DNA of 64,000 nt. Origin: an uncultured Gemmiger sp. GTDB lineage: Bacteria; Bacillota; Clostridia; Oscillospirales; Ruminococcaceae. Positions 55,537 through 63,992 of this stretch are shown here, piece after piece (positions within the stretch are counted from its first letter, which is position 1; each line of letters opens with the position of its first letter). The stretch lies in the NCBI GenBank assembly GCA_944388135.1, contig CALXHP010000006.1, forward strand, positions 1 through 64,000. The letters are read 5' to 3'. The notes below the pieces were generated by a model. It was given only the letters and a program-made list of their open reading frames with translations. It was not told where the DNA came from and did no database searches. Both the position numbers and the translations under genes were made by a program.

Positions 55537-55613
55537 GCGGTCGTAGCTCAGCTGGATAGAGCGTTGGACTCCGACTCCAAAGGCCAGAGGTTCGAATCCC
55601 CCCGGCCGCACCA
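55537..55613 (+). tRNA. tRNA-Arg (CCG), complete surrogate copy carried by element 2
   Basis: 77 bases with encoded CCA. Acceptor GCGGTCG/CGGCCGC, anticodon stem TTGGA/TCCAA, loop CTCCGAC with CCG, T loop TTCGAAT. It is followed by a terminator hairpin. Confidence 0.94.
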
Positions 55614-55652
55614 AACTCCTCCAGATGGTTATCATCCGGAGGAGTTTTTATT
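55614..55652 (+). terminator. terminator after tRNA-Arg
   Basis: AACTCCTCC pairs with GGAGGAGTT, followed by TTTATTT. Confidence 0.88.
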
Positions 55653-55713
55653 TACCTTTCAGGAGGGCTATGAGTTTCGGAGCACATATAACATAAACTG
55701 ACAGGAGATACTA

Positions 55714-56814
55714 TTGGTAATGGATAGGGAAAATTATAAAAAACTACTGCATAGCATTTCTGTGCCTGGTGCTCTACCAGTTGAAGAGAAGAACAATCGT
55801 TATAAACCAATCATCGACTTTCTCCAGACAGAAATTCCTTCGTCATTATATCGGTATCGCTCTTGTGGCGAGTTGTCTTTTGATGCTTTTTCCGAGGATC
55901 AGCTATGGTTTTCTAAACCAAAAGTGATGAATGATGACTTTGACGCCCTTATTTCTTATGATGAGGAAGTCATCAATAGACAGATAACGGAAAACTTTCA
56001 ACGAGCTTTCCAAGTTGTAAATGCGATTAAAAGCGGAGAAATTGTTCCTGAACTGATTAAGCGGGTCCTGCCTCAGATGCAGACAATAGAAAAGAATATC
56101 CTGCAAGCCTCGGCGGACGATATTCAAACTCGTTTTGCGGAAGGGAAACAGGCTTTTCAAAAATATGCACAAGCGGAATTACCCCCACTATCAACGCTGA
56201 TTCAAGATAAAATAAAAATAGCGTGCTTTTCAGAATCAATTGAGTCCGCATTAATGTGGGGACACTATGCCGACAATAGTCGCGGCTTTGCGCTCGCTTA
56301 TGATTTTCGAGACTTTCAGTATCCGAATTGCAGCAAGTATAATTCCCCATGTTTAAAAGGCGGAGCTTTTAATCTGTTCCCTGTTGTATATAGCGATGAA
56401 AGATTCGATGCAACTGAGTATGTTAGTTGGCTTTGGCAACAGAATATGATCCACGAAATCAACGGGTTTACCGAAGAACAGAAAGCGATTTTAAAAGAAC
56501 TATTACCTTGTCCGGATGACTTTATGGCGACTAAAATTGTTCTCCACAAGTCCAACGAATGGGCACCGGAAAAAGAATGGCGAATGACGTTTTTCTGTTT
56601 GAGTTCTGATATTCAGAATCAAGAATACTCATTTGGCATCAAGAAGCCAGTTGCTATTTATTTGGGAAGAAAAATCAGACCAATCAATCAAAAAATTTTA
56701 CTCTCCATTGCAAAAGAGAAAGACATACCGGTCTATAAAATGGAGCTTGCTCCGAATACATATACTTTAAAGCCAAAGCTCATACAAGGCGACCGAGGTA
56801 ATCACTGCGTGTAA
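55714..56814 (+). CDS. DUF2971 family protein
   Basis: 366 residues. TTG 55714 (6 bases from AGGAG) or ATG 55720 may start it. DUF2971 hallmarks: SLYRYRSCGELSFDAFSEDQ, LWFSKPKVMNDDFDALISYD, IACFSESIESALMWGHYADN followed by SRGFALAYDF, HKSNEWAPEKEWRM, and VAIYLGRKI near the end. The family is widespread on mobile elements and in defence-gene neighbourhoods, but its biochemical role is not established. Low G+C sets it apart from the chromosome. A second DUF2971 gene lies at 63069. It is the first gene inside element 2. Confidence 0.85.
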   Translation: MVMDRENYKKLLHSISVPGALPVEEKNNRYKPIIDFLQTEIPSSLYRYRSCGELSFDAFSEDQLWFSKPKVMNDDFDALISYDEEVINRQITENFQRAFQVVNAIKSGEIVPELIKRVLPQMQTIEKNILQASADDIQTRFAEGKQAFQKYAQAELPPLSTLIQDKIKIACFSESIESALMWGHYADNSRGFALAYDFRDFQYPNCSKYNSPCLKGGAFNLFPVVYSDERFDATEYVSWLWQQNMIHEINGFTEEQKAILKELLPCPDDFMATKIVLHKSNEWAPEKEWRMTFFCLSSDIQNQEYSFGIKKPVAIYLGRKIRPINQKILLSIAKEKDIPVYKMELAPNTYTLKPKLIQGDRGNHCV

Positions 56815-56858
56815 AAGAATGCGGTAGTCTCTGAAGAAGAGAAAACCGCATTCTTTTA
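56815..56858. terminator. terminator after the DUF2971 gene
   Basis: AAGAATGCGGT pairs with ACCGCATTCTT, then TTAAATTTT. Confidence 0.8.
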
Positions 56859-56990
56859 AATTTTCCCGATACCAGTCTATAAAATACGGTTGTGCTACTA
56901 TTGGGGGCTTTTACTTTTCATAGTTGTCGCTCTTTTTCTTGGCACAGACATGATTTTTATAGACAGTTGGAACTCGTAATTATGAATCCG

Positions 56991-57467
56991 TTATCCGGCA
57001 ATATTCCAGATTTTCAGACCGTTTGTTTCCGCATATCGCAGCGTATACGCCGTACCACCGGTAGTTCTCGTGCAGTAACCGATGCAGTAGGCCGAGCCGT
57101 CCACCAGATGCCGGTCGCGGGCCAGAAAGGCCTCACGGCTGGGGGCATCGCAGCAGTAGACCACCTTATCGACCTGAGATTCAATCCGCGCAGCACGGGC
57201 CTGCTGGGCCGCTGTCCAGCGGCTTTGGTAGCCGCGGAACGGAAGCACCAGAATCACCCGGATTTGCGGATACTTCCCACGCAGTTCCAGCAATTTTTCC
57301 GCGACCAGCGTATCAAACCCCAGCGCACCGCCTACCCCGAAATAACGGACACCCTGCTCCAGTAAAGGAATCAGATGTTCCTGCACCCGCTGCCAGATGG
57401 CTTCCTCCTCCCCGGCAGGCAGATGACGGTGGCCGGTAAAACAGCAAGTTTGTGCGCGTTTGTCCAT
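56991..57467 (-). CDS. SLOG-family (DUF1273-like) protein
   Basis: 158 residues from ATG 57467 behind GAGGAGGATC. CCFTGHRHLPAGEEEA at the start and GVRYFGVGGALGFDTLVAEK (the SLOG GxxxxGxD-type nucleotide pocket) match DUF1273/YpsA-like SLOG proteins. RVILVLPFRGYQSRWTAAQQ, SREAFLARDRHLVDGSAYCI and TRTTGGTAYTLRYAETNGLK complete the fold. SLOG domains bind nucleotide-derived ligands and occur in stress and defence systems. It is divergent from the ribbon-helix-helix gene, with a 103-bp shared control region. Confidence 0.85.
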   Translation of the reverse strand: MDKRAQTCCFTGHRHLPAGEEEAIWQRVQEHLIPLLEQGVRYFGVGGALGFDTLVAEKLLELRGKYPQIRVILVLPFRGYQSRWTAAQQARAARIESQVDKVVYCCDAPSREAFLARDRHLVDGSAYCIGYCTRTTGGTAYTLRYAETNGLKIWNIAG

Positions 57468-57570
57468 GGAGATCCTCCTCAATTACATTATGTATTACAT
57501 ATTTGTAGTATATAAATAATACACTAATGTGCGCCATAATAACTACAACAAAATGCTCGGGAGGTACACG

Positions 57571-57768
57571 ATGGCGCAGGAGGATAAATTTATTGTGCCG
57601 CAGCGCAAGCCCGCGGTAGGAAAGTCCACGGTGGTATCGGTGCGGCTGCCCGACACCATGCTGGCGAAGCTGGAGGACGTAGCGTCCAAAACGGGCCGTT
57701 CCCGCAATGAGCTTGTGCAGATGTGCATCGACTATGCGCTGGCCCGGCTGGAGATCACCGAAGAATAA
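57571..57768 (+). CDS. ribbon-helix-helix (CopG-like) DNA-binding protein
   Basis: 65 residues from ATG 57571 behind CGGGAGGTACACG. The ribbon STVVSVRLPDTMLAKLEDVA and helices SKTGRSRNELVQMCIDYALA form a complete ribbon-helix-helix. The N-terminal 20 residues are flexible. Such proteins repress or regulate copy number or integrase genes of mobile elements. It lies between SLOG and integrase genes and has its own terminator. Confidence 0.85.
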   Translation: MAQEDKFIVPQRKPAVGKSTVVSVRLPDTMLAKLEDVASKTGRSRNELVQMCIDYALARLEITEE

Positions 57769-57814
57769 AAACCAGGCAGTTGCCCTCGGAATGAAGGCAA
57801 CTGCCTGGTTTCTT
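57767..57814. terminator. bidirectional terminator after the CopG-like gene
   Basis: AAACCAGGCAGTTGCC pairs with GGCAACTGCCTGGTTT, followed by CTTTT. Confidence 0.92.
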
Positions 57815-57860
57815 TTCGTGATACGAACACTGTGAAACGCGGTGCAAACAGTATTTCTTG

Positions 57861-59036
57861 TCACAACCCCATCACCTTTCCCAGCTTTTCCTGTGCCTCT
57901 CGCTTGGTTTTATCAAAGGCGTGGGCATAGATGTCCAGTGTGGTACTGGGTTGGGAGTGACCAAGCAGTCCTGCAACGGTGCGGACATCCACGCCCTGGG
58001 CAATGAGCAGGCTGGCGTTGGTATGGCGCAGGCTGTGGACAGATAAGTTCTGAGGCAACCCGTTTTCCTTAAGGATTTTCTTGAAGCGGAAGGTAAAGGT
58101 CGTGGGTACCATGGGATCGCCGCTCGGCTGCCGGAAAAGGGAATCTTCCTCCGTCAGGGCCTGCCCTTCTGCCTGTTCCATCTGCCAGGTACATTCCTGC
58201 TTCCACGCTTTCAACAGCTTGCACATCTCTTTGCTGATGTACACCCTCCGGTTGCCGCTTGCGGTTTTCGGCTCCTTGGTAAAGATCTTTTGTCCGCTGA
58301 GTTTGACTACCGTCCGCTGCACATGGATGGTCCGGTGCCTCCAGTCAATGTCAGACCAGCGTAATCCGCAGGCTTCGCCGCGGCGCATCCCTGTGGCCAG
58401 TACCAGTTTGAAGTACACTTCATATTTCATGCTTTGTGTTTCCAGAGCGGCGATCAGCTTCTGCACCGTTTCCTCGTCGGCCACCGGGCGCTCTTTGCGC
58501 ACGCCTTTTGGTTTGTACACCCGCCAGGCCGGGTTATGGGTCAGGTAGCCTTCCTCCACGGCACCGGACAAGATGCTGCACAGTGTGTTGTGCAGTCCCT
58601 CCACCGACCGTTCCGATAGCGGCTGTCCATCCGTCAGTTTAGGCTCTGAGCGCATGGCCTCGTAGAAGGCACGGATGGTTTCCTTGCGCAGATCGGTCAG
58701 TTTGTAATGCCCCAGTGCTGGCAGGATGCGCCGGATATCCTGTTGGTCACGGGAATAGGTACTGGCTGCCAGCTTGCCTGGGGCGATATCCCGCAGCCAG
58801 TGTTCGGTATACGCTGCCAGCGTCATGGCATGGTTCACGGGTTGTGGGTCATGCCGTACTTCCCGCTCGAACAGAACAGCCTGTTCGTTCAGCCATTTTT
58901 TGCACTGGCCGGGCGTGAGATCTTTCGGTGGATGTACCGTTTTCTGTGCAGCTTTCAGCCGGTTCCCTTCGTAATCGTAACCGCGGGATACTACGATGAG
59001 ATAACTGTTTTGCCCTCGTTTTCGGATGCTTGCCAT
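57861..59036 (-). CDS. tyrosine recombinase/integrase, element 2 copy 1
   Basis: 391 residues from ATG 59036 behind AAAGGAGTGGTCAAA. An N-terminal AP2-like arm-binding domain (MASIRKRGQNSYLIVVSRGY DYEGN, read across) precedes the core-binding domain. The catalytic domain has Arg in LATGMRRGEACGLRWSDI, HxxR in VHSLRHTNAS, the late His in LGHSQPSTT and nucleophile Tyr in LDIYAHAF. All catalytic residues are present. It is one of two integrases 221 bp apart; which one acts on tRNA-Arg is unknown. Confidence 0.94.
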   Translation of the reverse strand: MASIRKRGQNSYLIVVSRGYDYEGNRLKAAQKTVHPPKDLTPGQCKKWLNEQAVLFEREVRHDPQPVNHAMTLAAYTEHWLRDIAPGKLAASTYSRDQQDIRRILPALGHYKLTDLRKETIRAFYEAMRSEPKLTDGQPLSERSVEGLHNTLCSILSGAVEEGYLTHNPAWRVYKPKGVRKERPVADEETVQKLIAALETQSMKYEVYFKLVLATGMRRGEACGLRWSDIDWRHRTIHVQRTVVKLSGQKIFTKEPKTASGNRRVYISKEMCKLLKAWKQECTWQMEQAEGQALTEEDSLFRQPSGDPMVPTTFTFRFKKILKENGLPQNLSVHSLRHTNASLLIAQGVDVRTVAGLLGHSQPSTTLDIYAHAFDKTKREAQEKLGKVMGL

Positions 59037-59171
59037 TTTGACCACTCCTTTGTGTGTATTGACACAAAGGATACCAACCTCTGCGATACAAAGCTATCAC
59101 CAAACCCAACGAAGAACGGCCACGATACTTGTGCAAACCGGGCAAAACACCAAAAGTTTGCAAACATAACC

Positions 59172-59212
59172 AATAGTGAGGATCTTCCCAAAGGGGAAAA
59201 TCCTCACTATGG
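59172..59212. other. hairpin between the two integrase genes
   Basis: ATAGTGAGGAT pairs with ATCCTCACTAT around a short G+C loop. A regulatory dyad or att-related structure is possible. Confidence 0.45.
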
Positions 59213-59225
59213 GTGTGCCGGACAA

Positions 59226-59256
59226 ACAAAAACCCCGGGCGCATTGCCCGGGGAAT
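59226..59256 (-). terminator. terminator of integrase copy 2
   Basis: On the minus strand TTCCCCGGGC-AATGC-GCCCGGGGTTTTTGTTT directly follows the stop codon. Confidence 0.88.
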
Positions 59257-59257
59257 G

Positions 59258-60430
59258 TTAGTCCTGCAAAGTGTCGTAGTATTCTTCCTCTGCTGGCGCC
59301 AGCAGAGAATCAAACAACCCGGCAGCCTCCTCTTTGCAGACATCCTGCGGATGGCAGTAGGTTCGTTCCAGAAAGGCGGTATCTGCGTGTCCCAGCAGGT
59401 CGGTTGCCACCTGCTTGCTGGTTCCGTGTTCCAGCAGATAGGTGGCAAAGAAATGCCGCATGGTATGCAGGTGGTATTCCTCGGGAAAACCGTTCCGGTC
59501 ATACAGCCGCCGCAGATGGTGACTGAAAGTATTGGGGTGTACCGGCTTGCCTTTTCGCTGGAAAATCAACCCGTTCCAGTCAGCCCCGTTGTTTTCCAGG
59601 GCCTGCTGGGTGAACAGTTCTCCCAGCTCGTCAAAGACGATCTGCGGCATGACCACGATGCGGGTGCGGTGGTTCTTGGTGTCACTTTCCAGCACGCCCT
59701 GCCCCACCACCGTGCTGCGGGAATGTTGGATCTTCACCTGATTCCCACCGTGCAGGTCACTCCACCGCAAGGCACAGAGCTCGCCGCGGCGCAGGCCGGT
59801 GGAGAGGGCCATCAGATAGAATACACGATAGAGCAGCGGCTCCTGCAGAAGGCACTGCAGGAGCTTTCGCATCTCCCATTGTTGGGGAATGCGTTGCTGA
59901 GGTTTTTCCACCCGTACTTTTTCAACCCGATGGGCAGGATTATAGAGCAGGATGTCATTTTTCGCTGCGTCCTGCAGCACAGCGGAAACGGCATCCAGAT
60001 ATTTATGTACGGTGTTTTCGCTCAGAGGCTTGCCGCCCCGCCCGGGCCGCTTGCGCAGTTCTTCTGCAAATTCCTCCAGGACCATGGGCCGGATCTTGCA
60101 GAGCGGCAAACCGCCAATGAAAGGGTATGCCAGCTCCAGCATTTTTCGGTAACCGGCCAGCGTACTGGCTTTGTATCGCTTGGCTGCCCTGTCCAGCCAA
60201 TGCTCCGCGTAGGCCTCGAACTTGGTGTTTTCACTTTCGTCGATGCCGGTGCGGAATCGTTTTTCCAGGCGCTCAGCCTCCGCATAGACATACTGCCTGA
60301 TACTGCGCTTTGGAATCTCCTTGGGGACATCCATGGTGCGCGCCTGCATCCGTTTTTTCCCCGTTGTGGTGTAGCCATTACAAACTGTAATTTTATACTT
60401 TCTTTCTCCGCGTTGTTGAATATAGGCCAT
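59258..60430 (-). CDS. tyrosine recombinase/integrase, element 2 copy 2
   Basis: 390 residues behind AAGGAGGAACAG. The N-terminus (AYIQQRGERKYKITVCNGYT) is an arm-binding domain, followed by a SAM-like domain (KFEAYAEHWLDRAAKRYKAS). Catalytic residues: Arg in LSTGLRRGELCALRWSD, HxxR in LHTMRHFFATYL, late His in DLLGHADTAFLERTY, with Tyr at its end. It differs strongly from copy 1, so this is not a recent duplication. It lies 16 bases downstream of the RepA-like ATPase gene and is probably co-transcribed with it. Confidence 0.93.
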   Translation of the reverse strand: MAYIQQRGERKYKITVCNGYTTTGKKRMQARTMDVPKEIPKRSIRQYVYAEAERLEKRFRTGIDESENTKFEAYAEHWLDRAAKRYKASTLAGYRKMLELAYPFIGGLPLCKIRPMVLEEFAEELRKRPGRGGKPLSENTVHKYLDAVSAVLQDAAKNDILLYNPAHRVEKVRVEKPQQRIPQQWEMRKLLQCLLQEPLLYRVFYLMALSTGLRRGELCALRWSDLHGGNQVKIQHSRSTVVGQGVLESDTKNHRTRIVVMPQIVFDELGELFTQQALENNGADWNGLIFQRKGKPVHPNTFSHHLRRLYDRNGFPEEYHLHTMRHFFATYLLEHGTSKQVATDLLGHADTAFLERTYCHPQDVCKEEAAGLFDSLLAPAEEEYYDTLQD

Positions 60431-60446
60431 GTCTGTTCCTCCTTCA

Positions 60447-61514
60447 TTAAGATGCCTGTGACGTTAGTGACGGTGATGACGGTTGTGACGGCTGCGACGA
60501 AACATCCGGTATTTCAAATCCTGTGTCAGAAGCGTCACAACCGTCATTCTCGTCATACGGACGGTAGCAAAGCTGCAGAAGGCGCTGCTTGCTGGTACGC
60601 CGGGTACTCACTAAAATACCATACCTTGCCAGTTCCTCTTCATGGCTCTGCAGGTACCGGGACAGCTGAGCCGGCCCCCATAAGTTTCCCTCGTCCCCCA
60701 GCCGGGCTGTCAATTCGGTGGCCGTACCGGAAAACGGCTTGTCGGCCAACAACCGCTGCAGAGCGGGCAGGAGTTGAAGCATCTGCAGCTGCTCCGGTGA
60801 GCAGCCTCGGCTCCAGCGGCAGTCGGAAAAGTCCAGCGTCAGTTCCATATCTTCGATATCCCGTCCGGTGGCTGACAGCGTAGCCGTCCCTTCCTGGCGC
60901 TTTTGGCGGTCGAGAACGATTGTGCCGTCAGCGGCACCGTTCAGACCGTTTGTTCCCGATAGCTGCTTGAAAGGATCCTTGTCCTCCTGCTTGCGCAGAT
61001 GGTGCACAACCAGCAGACAGATATCGTTCCGGTCGGCCACCGCTTTCAAAGCAGAGGCATCCCGGTAGTCGATGCTGTAGGAGGGGCTGGCACCGGTTGC
61101 CTCCCGGATTTTTTGCAGCGTGTCAATGATGACCAGCTTGATGGCCGGGTGTTCAGCCAGCATCTGATCCAGTTGCTGCTCCAGTCCGTGACCAATCAAA
61201 TGTGCATGGGTGCAAAGATGCAGACCGGCGGGAGCCTCCTCGGTCAGCCGCAATGCGCGGATATGTAGCCGCCGAGGGCCGTCCTCCAAAGAGATGTAAA
61301 GGACTTCGGTCCGCCTGGTCTCGAACCCCAGAAAGGGCTCTCCACGGCATACAGCCAGGCAAAGCTGCAGTGCCAGCCAGCTTTTGCCCACTTTGGGCGA
61401 GCCACCCAGCAAGTACAACCCGGGTGCCAGCAGATCTTCCACCACCCAAGGGATGGGTTCGATAGGCTGTTTGTAGAGTTCCTGAAGCGTATAGGTGTTT
61501 AATGTGTCCTGCAT
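60447..61514 (-). CDS. RepA-like hexameric AAA ATPase (AAA_25)
   Basis: 355 residues from ATG 61514, 7 bases from GGAGG; ATG 61520 is too close. Domain order: a short leader, RecA-like ATPase with Walker A LLGGSPKVGKSWLALQLCL, Walker B IKLVIIDTLQKI, sensor LLVVHHLRKQEDKDPFKQLS and GTNGLNGAADGTIVLDR, then a winged-helix-like C-terminal region and a Ser/Pro/Gln tail. Such proteins (RSF1010 RepA relatives) unwind origins of plasmids and integrative elements. Four palindromes lie upstream of it at 61676-61837, suggesting an origin or operator. Confidence 0.87.
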   Translation of the reverse strand: MQDTLNTYTLQELYKQPIEPIPWVVEDLLAPGLYLLGGSPKVGKSWLALQLCLAVCRGEPFLGFETRRTEVLYISLEDGPRRLHIRALRLTEEAPAGLHLCTHAHLIGHGLEQQLDQMLAEHPAIKLVIIDTLQKIREATGASPSYSIDYRDASALKAVADRNDICLLVVHHLRKQEDKDPFKQLSGTNGLNGAADGTIVLDRQKRQEGTATLSATGRDIEDMELTLDFSDCRWSRGCSPEQLQMLQLLPALQRLLADKPFSGTATELTARLGDEGNLWGPAQLSRYLQSHEEELARYGILVSTRRTSKQRLLQLCYRPYDENDGCDASDTGFEIPDVSSQPSQPSSPSLTSQAS

Positions 61515-62090
61515 TTTCATGCCTCCTTTTGTTGCAGCAGGTACGGGGTTTGGGGAGAGTCCCCAAATTTGTGTTTGGATATCCAAACGCTATGCTAGCA
61601 AAACCGTCTGCCAGCAGGTTGGGGGCCTTTGGGCCCCTTTTCCTTCCCAGTCGGTGGGAAAAAGCCGGTGAGAAAGTGAATCATGCTATGATTCACTTTC
61701 CTGGGCTTTCCCTCGTCATGTGAAAAAAGTGAATCATGCTATGATTCACTTTTTCTGAAAAGCAGCTGTCCTTGTGAATCTTATTAAGATTCACACCTGC
61801 CTGGTTCAATCAGACAGTGAATCTTAGTAAGATTCACTGCCCCCTTGTTTACCAGCTTAATGCGCAAATAGGAAATAAACCTTACGATTTAAACAAGGAT
61901 TCATAAAGAATTTACAGATGGCATGACAAACACTCTGTTTTGCAGCCACCCATAATCAGCCTATCAGCTAAATATGCCATATCCTGGCATATTTAAAAAA
62001 TGTTCTCAGAAAATTCATAATAGAAAAGCTGCTTTGCTGGGAGCATAACAGAAAAACCTAACAACTTTTGTTACATTAAAAAAAGATTTT
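61515..62090. other. non-coding control region of element 2
   Basis: No gene is supportable. It holds a GGGGGCC-TTTG-GGCCCC hairpin (about 61621-61637), four 21-bp palindromes, then A+T-rich DNA with an AAATATGCCA-TATCC-TGGCATATTT dyad (about 61970-61994). Confidence 0.65.
61676..61837. repeat. four spaced palindromes, GTGAATC-N7-GATTCAC
   Basis: Copies at 61676-61696, 61729-61749, 61774-61794 and 61817-61837; start-to-start distances are 53, 45 and 43. The first two have centre ATGCTAT and the last two TTATTAA and TTAGTAA. Inner bases change in pairs so that each copy stays palindromic. They fit iterons or operators for a dimeric protein. Confidence 0.82.
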
Positions 62091-62315
62091 TTGCATTATC
62101 TCCTTTTGCGCTACCATCATAGCAGGCAAACCTCGCAACTTTTGCGATATTTATCTCATTTTTTTGAAAAAAGGAGGAAAAGAAAGATAAAACTGCTACA
62201 ATACAAACAAAAAGCCGCCGATCAACGGCGGCATAGACTTGCGATACCCATTATAGGACTGGCGTTGTGCTACAATGTATGTATAGAAAAGCAGATGGTC
62301 AGGAGGATGGCTGCC

Positions 62316-62555
62316 ATGAAAGACTGGGATTTCGGCTATTTTGGCAAGGAAATTGATGGGTATGTCCACTATATGCAGGCATTCAATCGAAATTTCCCGA
62401 AAAGTTCCAAGCAGTCCGAAGCAAAACGGGCGGAACAGAAGCCGCACAATGTACATCCCAGGGAAGAGGGGGACTTGCTGCAGAGCCTGGCCGAACTGGG
62501 AGGGCTGTTCATGATCATTGTGATCCTTCTTGGTGTTTTGTCGCTCTTGCAGTAA
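62316..62555 (+). CDS. small single-pass membrane protein
   Basis: 79 residues from ATG 62316, nine bases after AGGAGG. A polar N-terminal part (KDWDFGYFGKEIDGYVHYMQ, then NRNFPKSSKQSEAKRAEQKP) is followed by a C-terminal membrane segment (GGLFMIIVILLGVLSLLQ). The C-terminal anchor places the soluble part in the cytoplasm. No family is recognised. It is followed 21 bases later by the DUF188 gene and may be co-expressed with it. Confidence 0.65.
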   Translation: MKDWDFGYFGKEIDGYVHYMQAFNRNFPKSSKQSEAKRAEQKPHNVHPREEGDLLQSLAELGGLFMIIVILLGVLSLLQ

Positions 62556-62576
62556 CAGAACAGAAAGGAAATCAGG

Positions 62577-63011
62577 ATGCCAACGATTTTGATTGACGCA
62601 GACGGCTGCCCGGTGGTGGACCTGACGGTGCGAATTGGCCGGGTCCATGGCGTACCAGTGAGAATCCTCTGTGACACGGCCCATCGCATCGAGCGGGAGG
62701 GTGCTGAAACGCTGGTCTTTGACAAGGGAGCTGACAGCGTGGACTTTGCTCTGGTCAACCGGCTGCAGCCGGGAGATATTGTCATCACCCAAGACTATGG
62801 GCTTGCAAGTATGTGCCTGGCCCGGCGGGCCAGGGTGCTCAACCAGAACGGACTGGAGTATACGACGCAAAATATCGACGGCCTGCTGGCCCGTCGGCAT
62901 GAAAACAAAAAGCTCCTCCGTGCCGGCAAGCACCCGAAAGGGCCAGCCAAACGCACGAGGGAGCAGGATGAGGCGTTTGAAAGAGCGCTGGAGAATCTGT
63001 TGAAAGAGTAA
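62577..63011 (+). CDS. YaiI/YqxD family protein (DUF188, PIN-like)
   Basis: 144 residues. The family opening MPTILIDADGCPVVD is intact, with VRILCDTAHRIEREGAETLV, ADSVDFALVNRLQPGDIVIT, QDYGLASMCLARRARVLNQN and the tail RREHENK-like (DGLLARRHENKKLLRAGKHP). The conserved acidic residues suggest a PIN-like nuclease fold, but the activity of the family is not established. It is usually a chromosomal gene; finding it inside element 2 may mean cargo, or that the element boundary is more complex. Confidence 0.92.
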   Translation: MPTILIDADGCPVVDLTVRIGRVHGVPVRILCDTAHRIEREGAETLVFDKGADSVDFALVNRLQPGDIVITQDYGLASMCLARRARVLNQNGLEYTTQNIDGLLARRHENKKLLRAGKHPKGPAKRTREQDEAFERALENLLKE

Positions 63012-63068
63012 TGGCAAAAGGAACAAACAAAACAGTCCCCTGCAGCAGATGCTGCGGGGGGCTTGGTA

Positions 63069-63992
63069 TTATTCTGGAATCGGATGAACGGCATAGCCTA
63101 CTTCATCCAACCGCATGGAAAAGGTTGGAATGCCGGCACGGCTGCAAAGTTCCTGCAACTCCTTTTGGGCAACCTGTCCTTTGCAAGAGTCGTCTATGGA
63201 AGCACCAAAGTATACAGCAGAGATGGGCGGCATCTCAAATTCATAATAGAGGGAGGGTGCTAGATAACATTCGGGAATGGAGTACGGAAGCCCACATCTA
63301 GAGCAGCAAGACTGTTTTGTGTACGATGCACAGGTATGAACGCCCTTGACAATTCGCCATTCCGATTCGTATTTCCAAACAGAATCTTTCGTAAAGAGTG
63401 TACTTTCCAGAAAGCGATAATCTTGCCGGTCAAGCTGATCTCTGGCAACATCGGTCAACAACTTTTCGGGAGCCTGCGGGCGTTTTGATGAATAGATTAC
63501 AGGAGCAAAAGTGACTCCGGCAGAAACAGAGTTAAAGGCAGAAAAATCATATTCAATACACAACCCTCGGTGATTGTTAGCATAATGTGACCACATCAGT
63601 CGGTTACAGGGACTTTCTGTCAGGCATCCCACGCGCCAGATGGTATCCACGATGTTTCGGGAACGCGTAAAAAGGTCCTGCTTGGAAGTGCCAGGGAATG
63701 CCATGTGGCAATCGAATGGATCGTTGAATGTACTTGGACTGGAAAGGCTCATCTTGTGATTTTGCAGGTGTCTTTTCAAGCGCAGATAGTCTTCGCTTTT
63801 GGCCTTGCAATCTGGGATTCCCTGATATTTGTATAATTTGTAATGCAGTTTATTTAAATAGGTATTGGTGATTTTACTAAATACACGGTTGGAGTCGGTT
63901 GTATCCTCCTCTAAGAGCCACTGTGCGGTTTTTCGTTCCAATTGTTTACGTGCTTTACGAATTCTGGCGGATTCTTGATCTCTTATGCACAA
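63069..63992 (-). CDS. DUF2971 family protein, possibly extending past the window
   Basis: 307 residues from TTG 63992, but the frame is open to the window edge, so the true start may lie beyond. DUF2971 hallmarks: LYKYQGIPDCKAKSEDYLRL, SLSSPSTFNDPFDCHMAFPG, RLMWSHYANNHRGLCIEYDF, KYESEWRIVKGVHT and AVYFGASIDDSCK. It differs from the copy at 55714 in having Cys-rich insertions (SCCSRCGLPYSIPEC). DNA is A+T-rich. Its role is unknown. Confidence 0.8.
   Translation of the reverse strand: MCIRDQESARIRKARKQLERKTAQWLLEEDTTDSNRVFSKITNTYLNKLHYKLYKYQGIPDCKAKSEDYLRLKRHLQNHKMSLSSPSTFNDPFDCHMAFPGTSKQDLFTRSRNIVDTIWRVGCLTESPCNRLMWSHYANNHRGLCIEYDFSAFNSVSAGVTFAPVIYSSKRPQAPEKLLTDVARDQLDRQDYRFLESTLFTKDSVWKYESEWRIVKGVHTCASYTKQSCCSRCGLPYSIPECYLAPSLYYEFEMPPISAVYFGASIDDSCKGQVAQKELQELCSRAGIPTFSMRLDEVGYAVHPIPE

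Noticed and set aside
61676..61837. CRISPR array
   Set aside because: Only four repeats, each an inverted repeat with differing centres and 22-32-bp gaps, no leader and no cas genes; it fits operators or iterons better.
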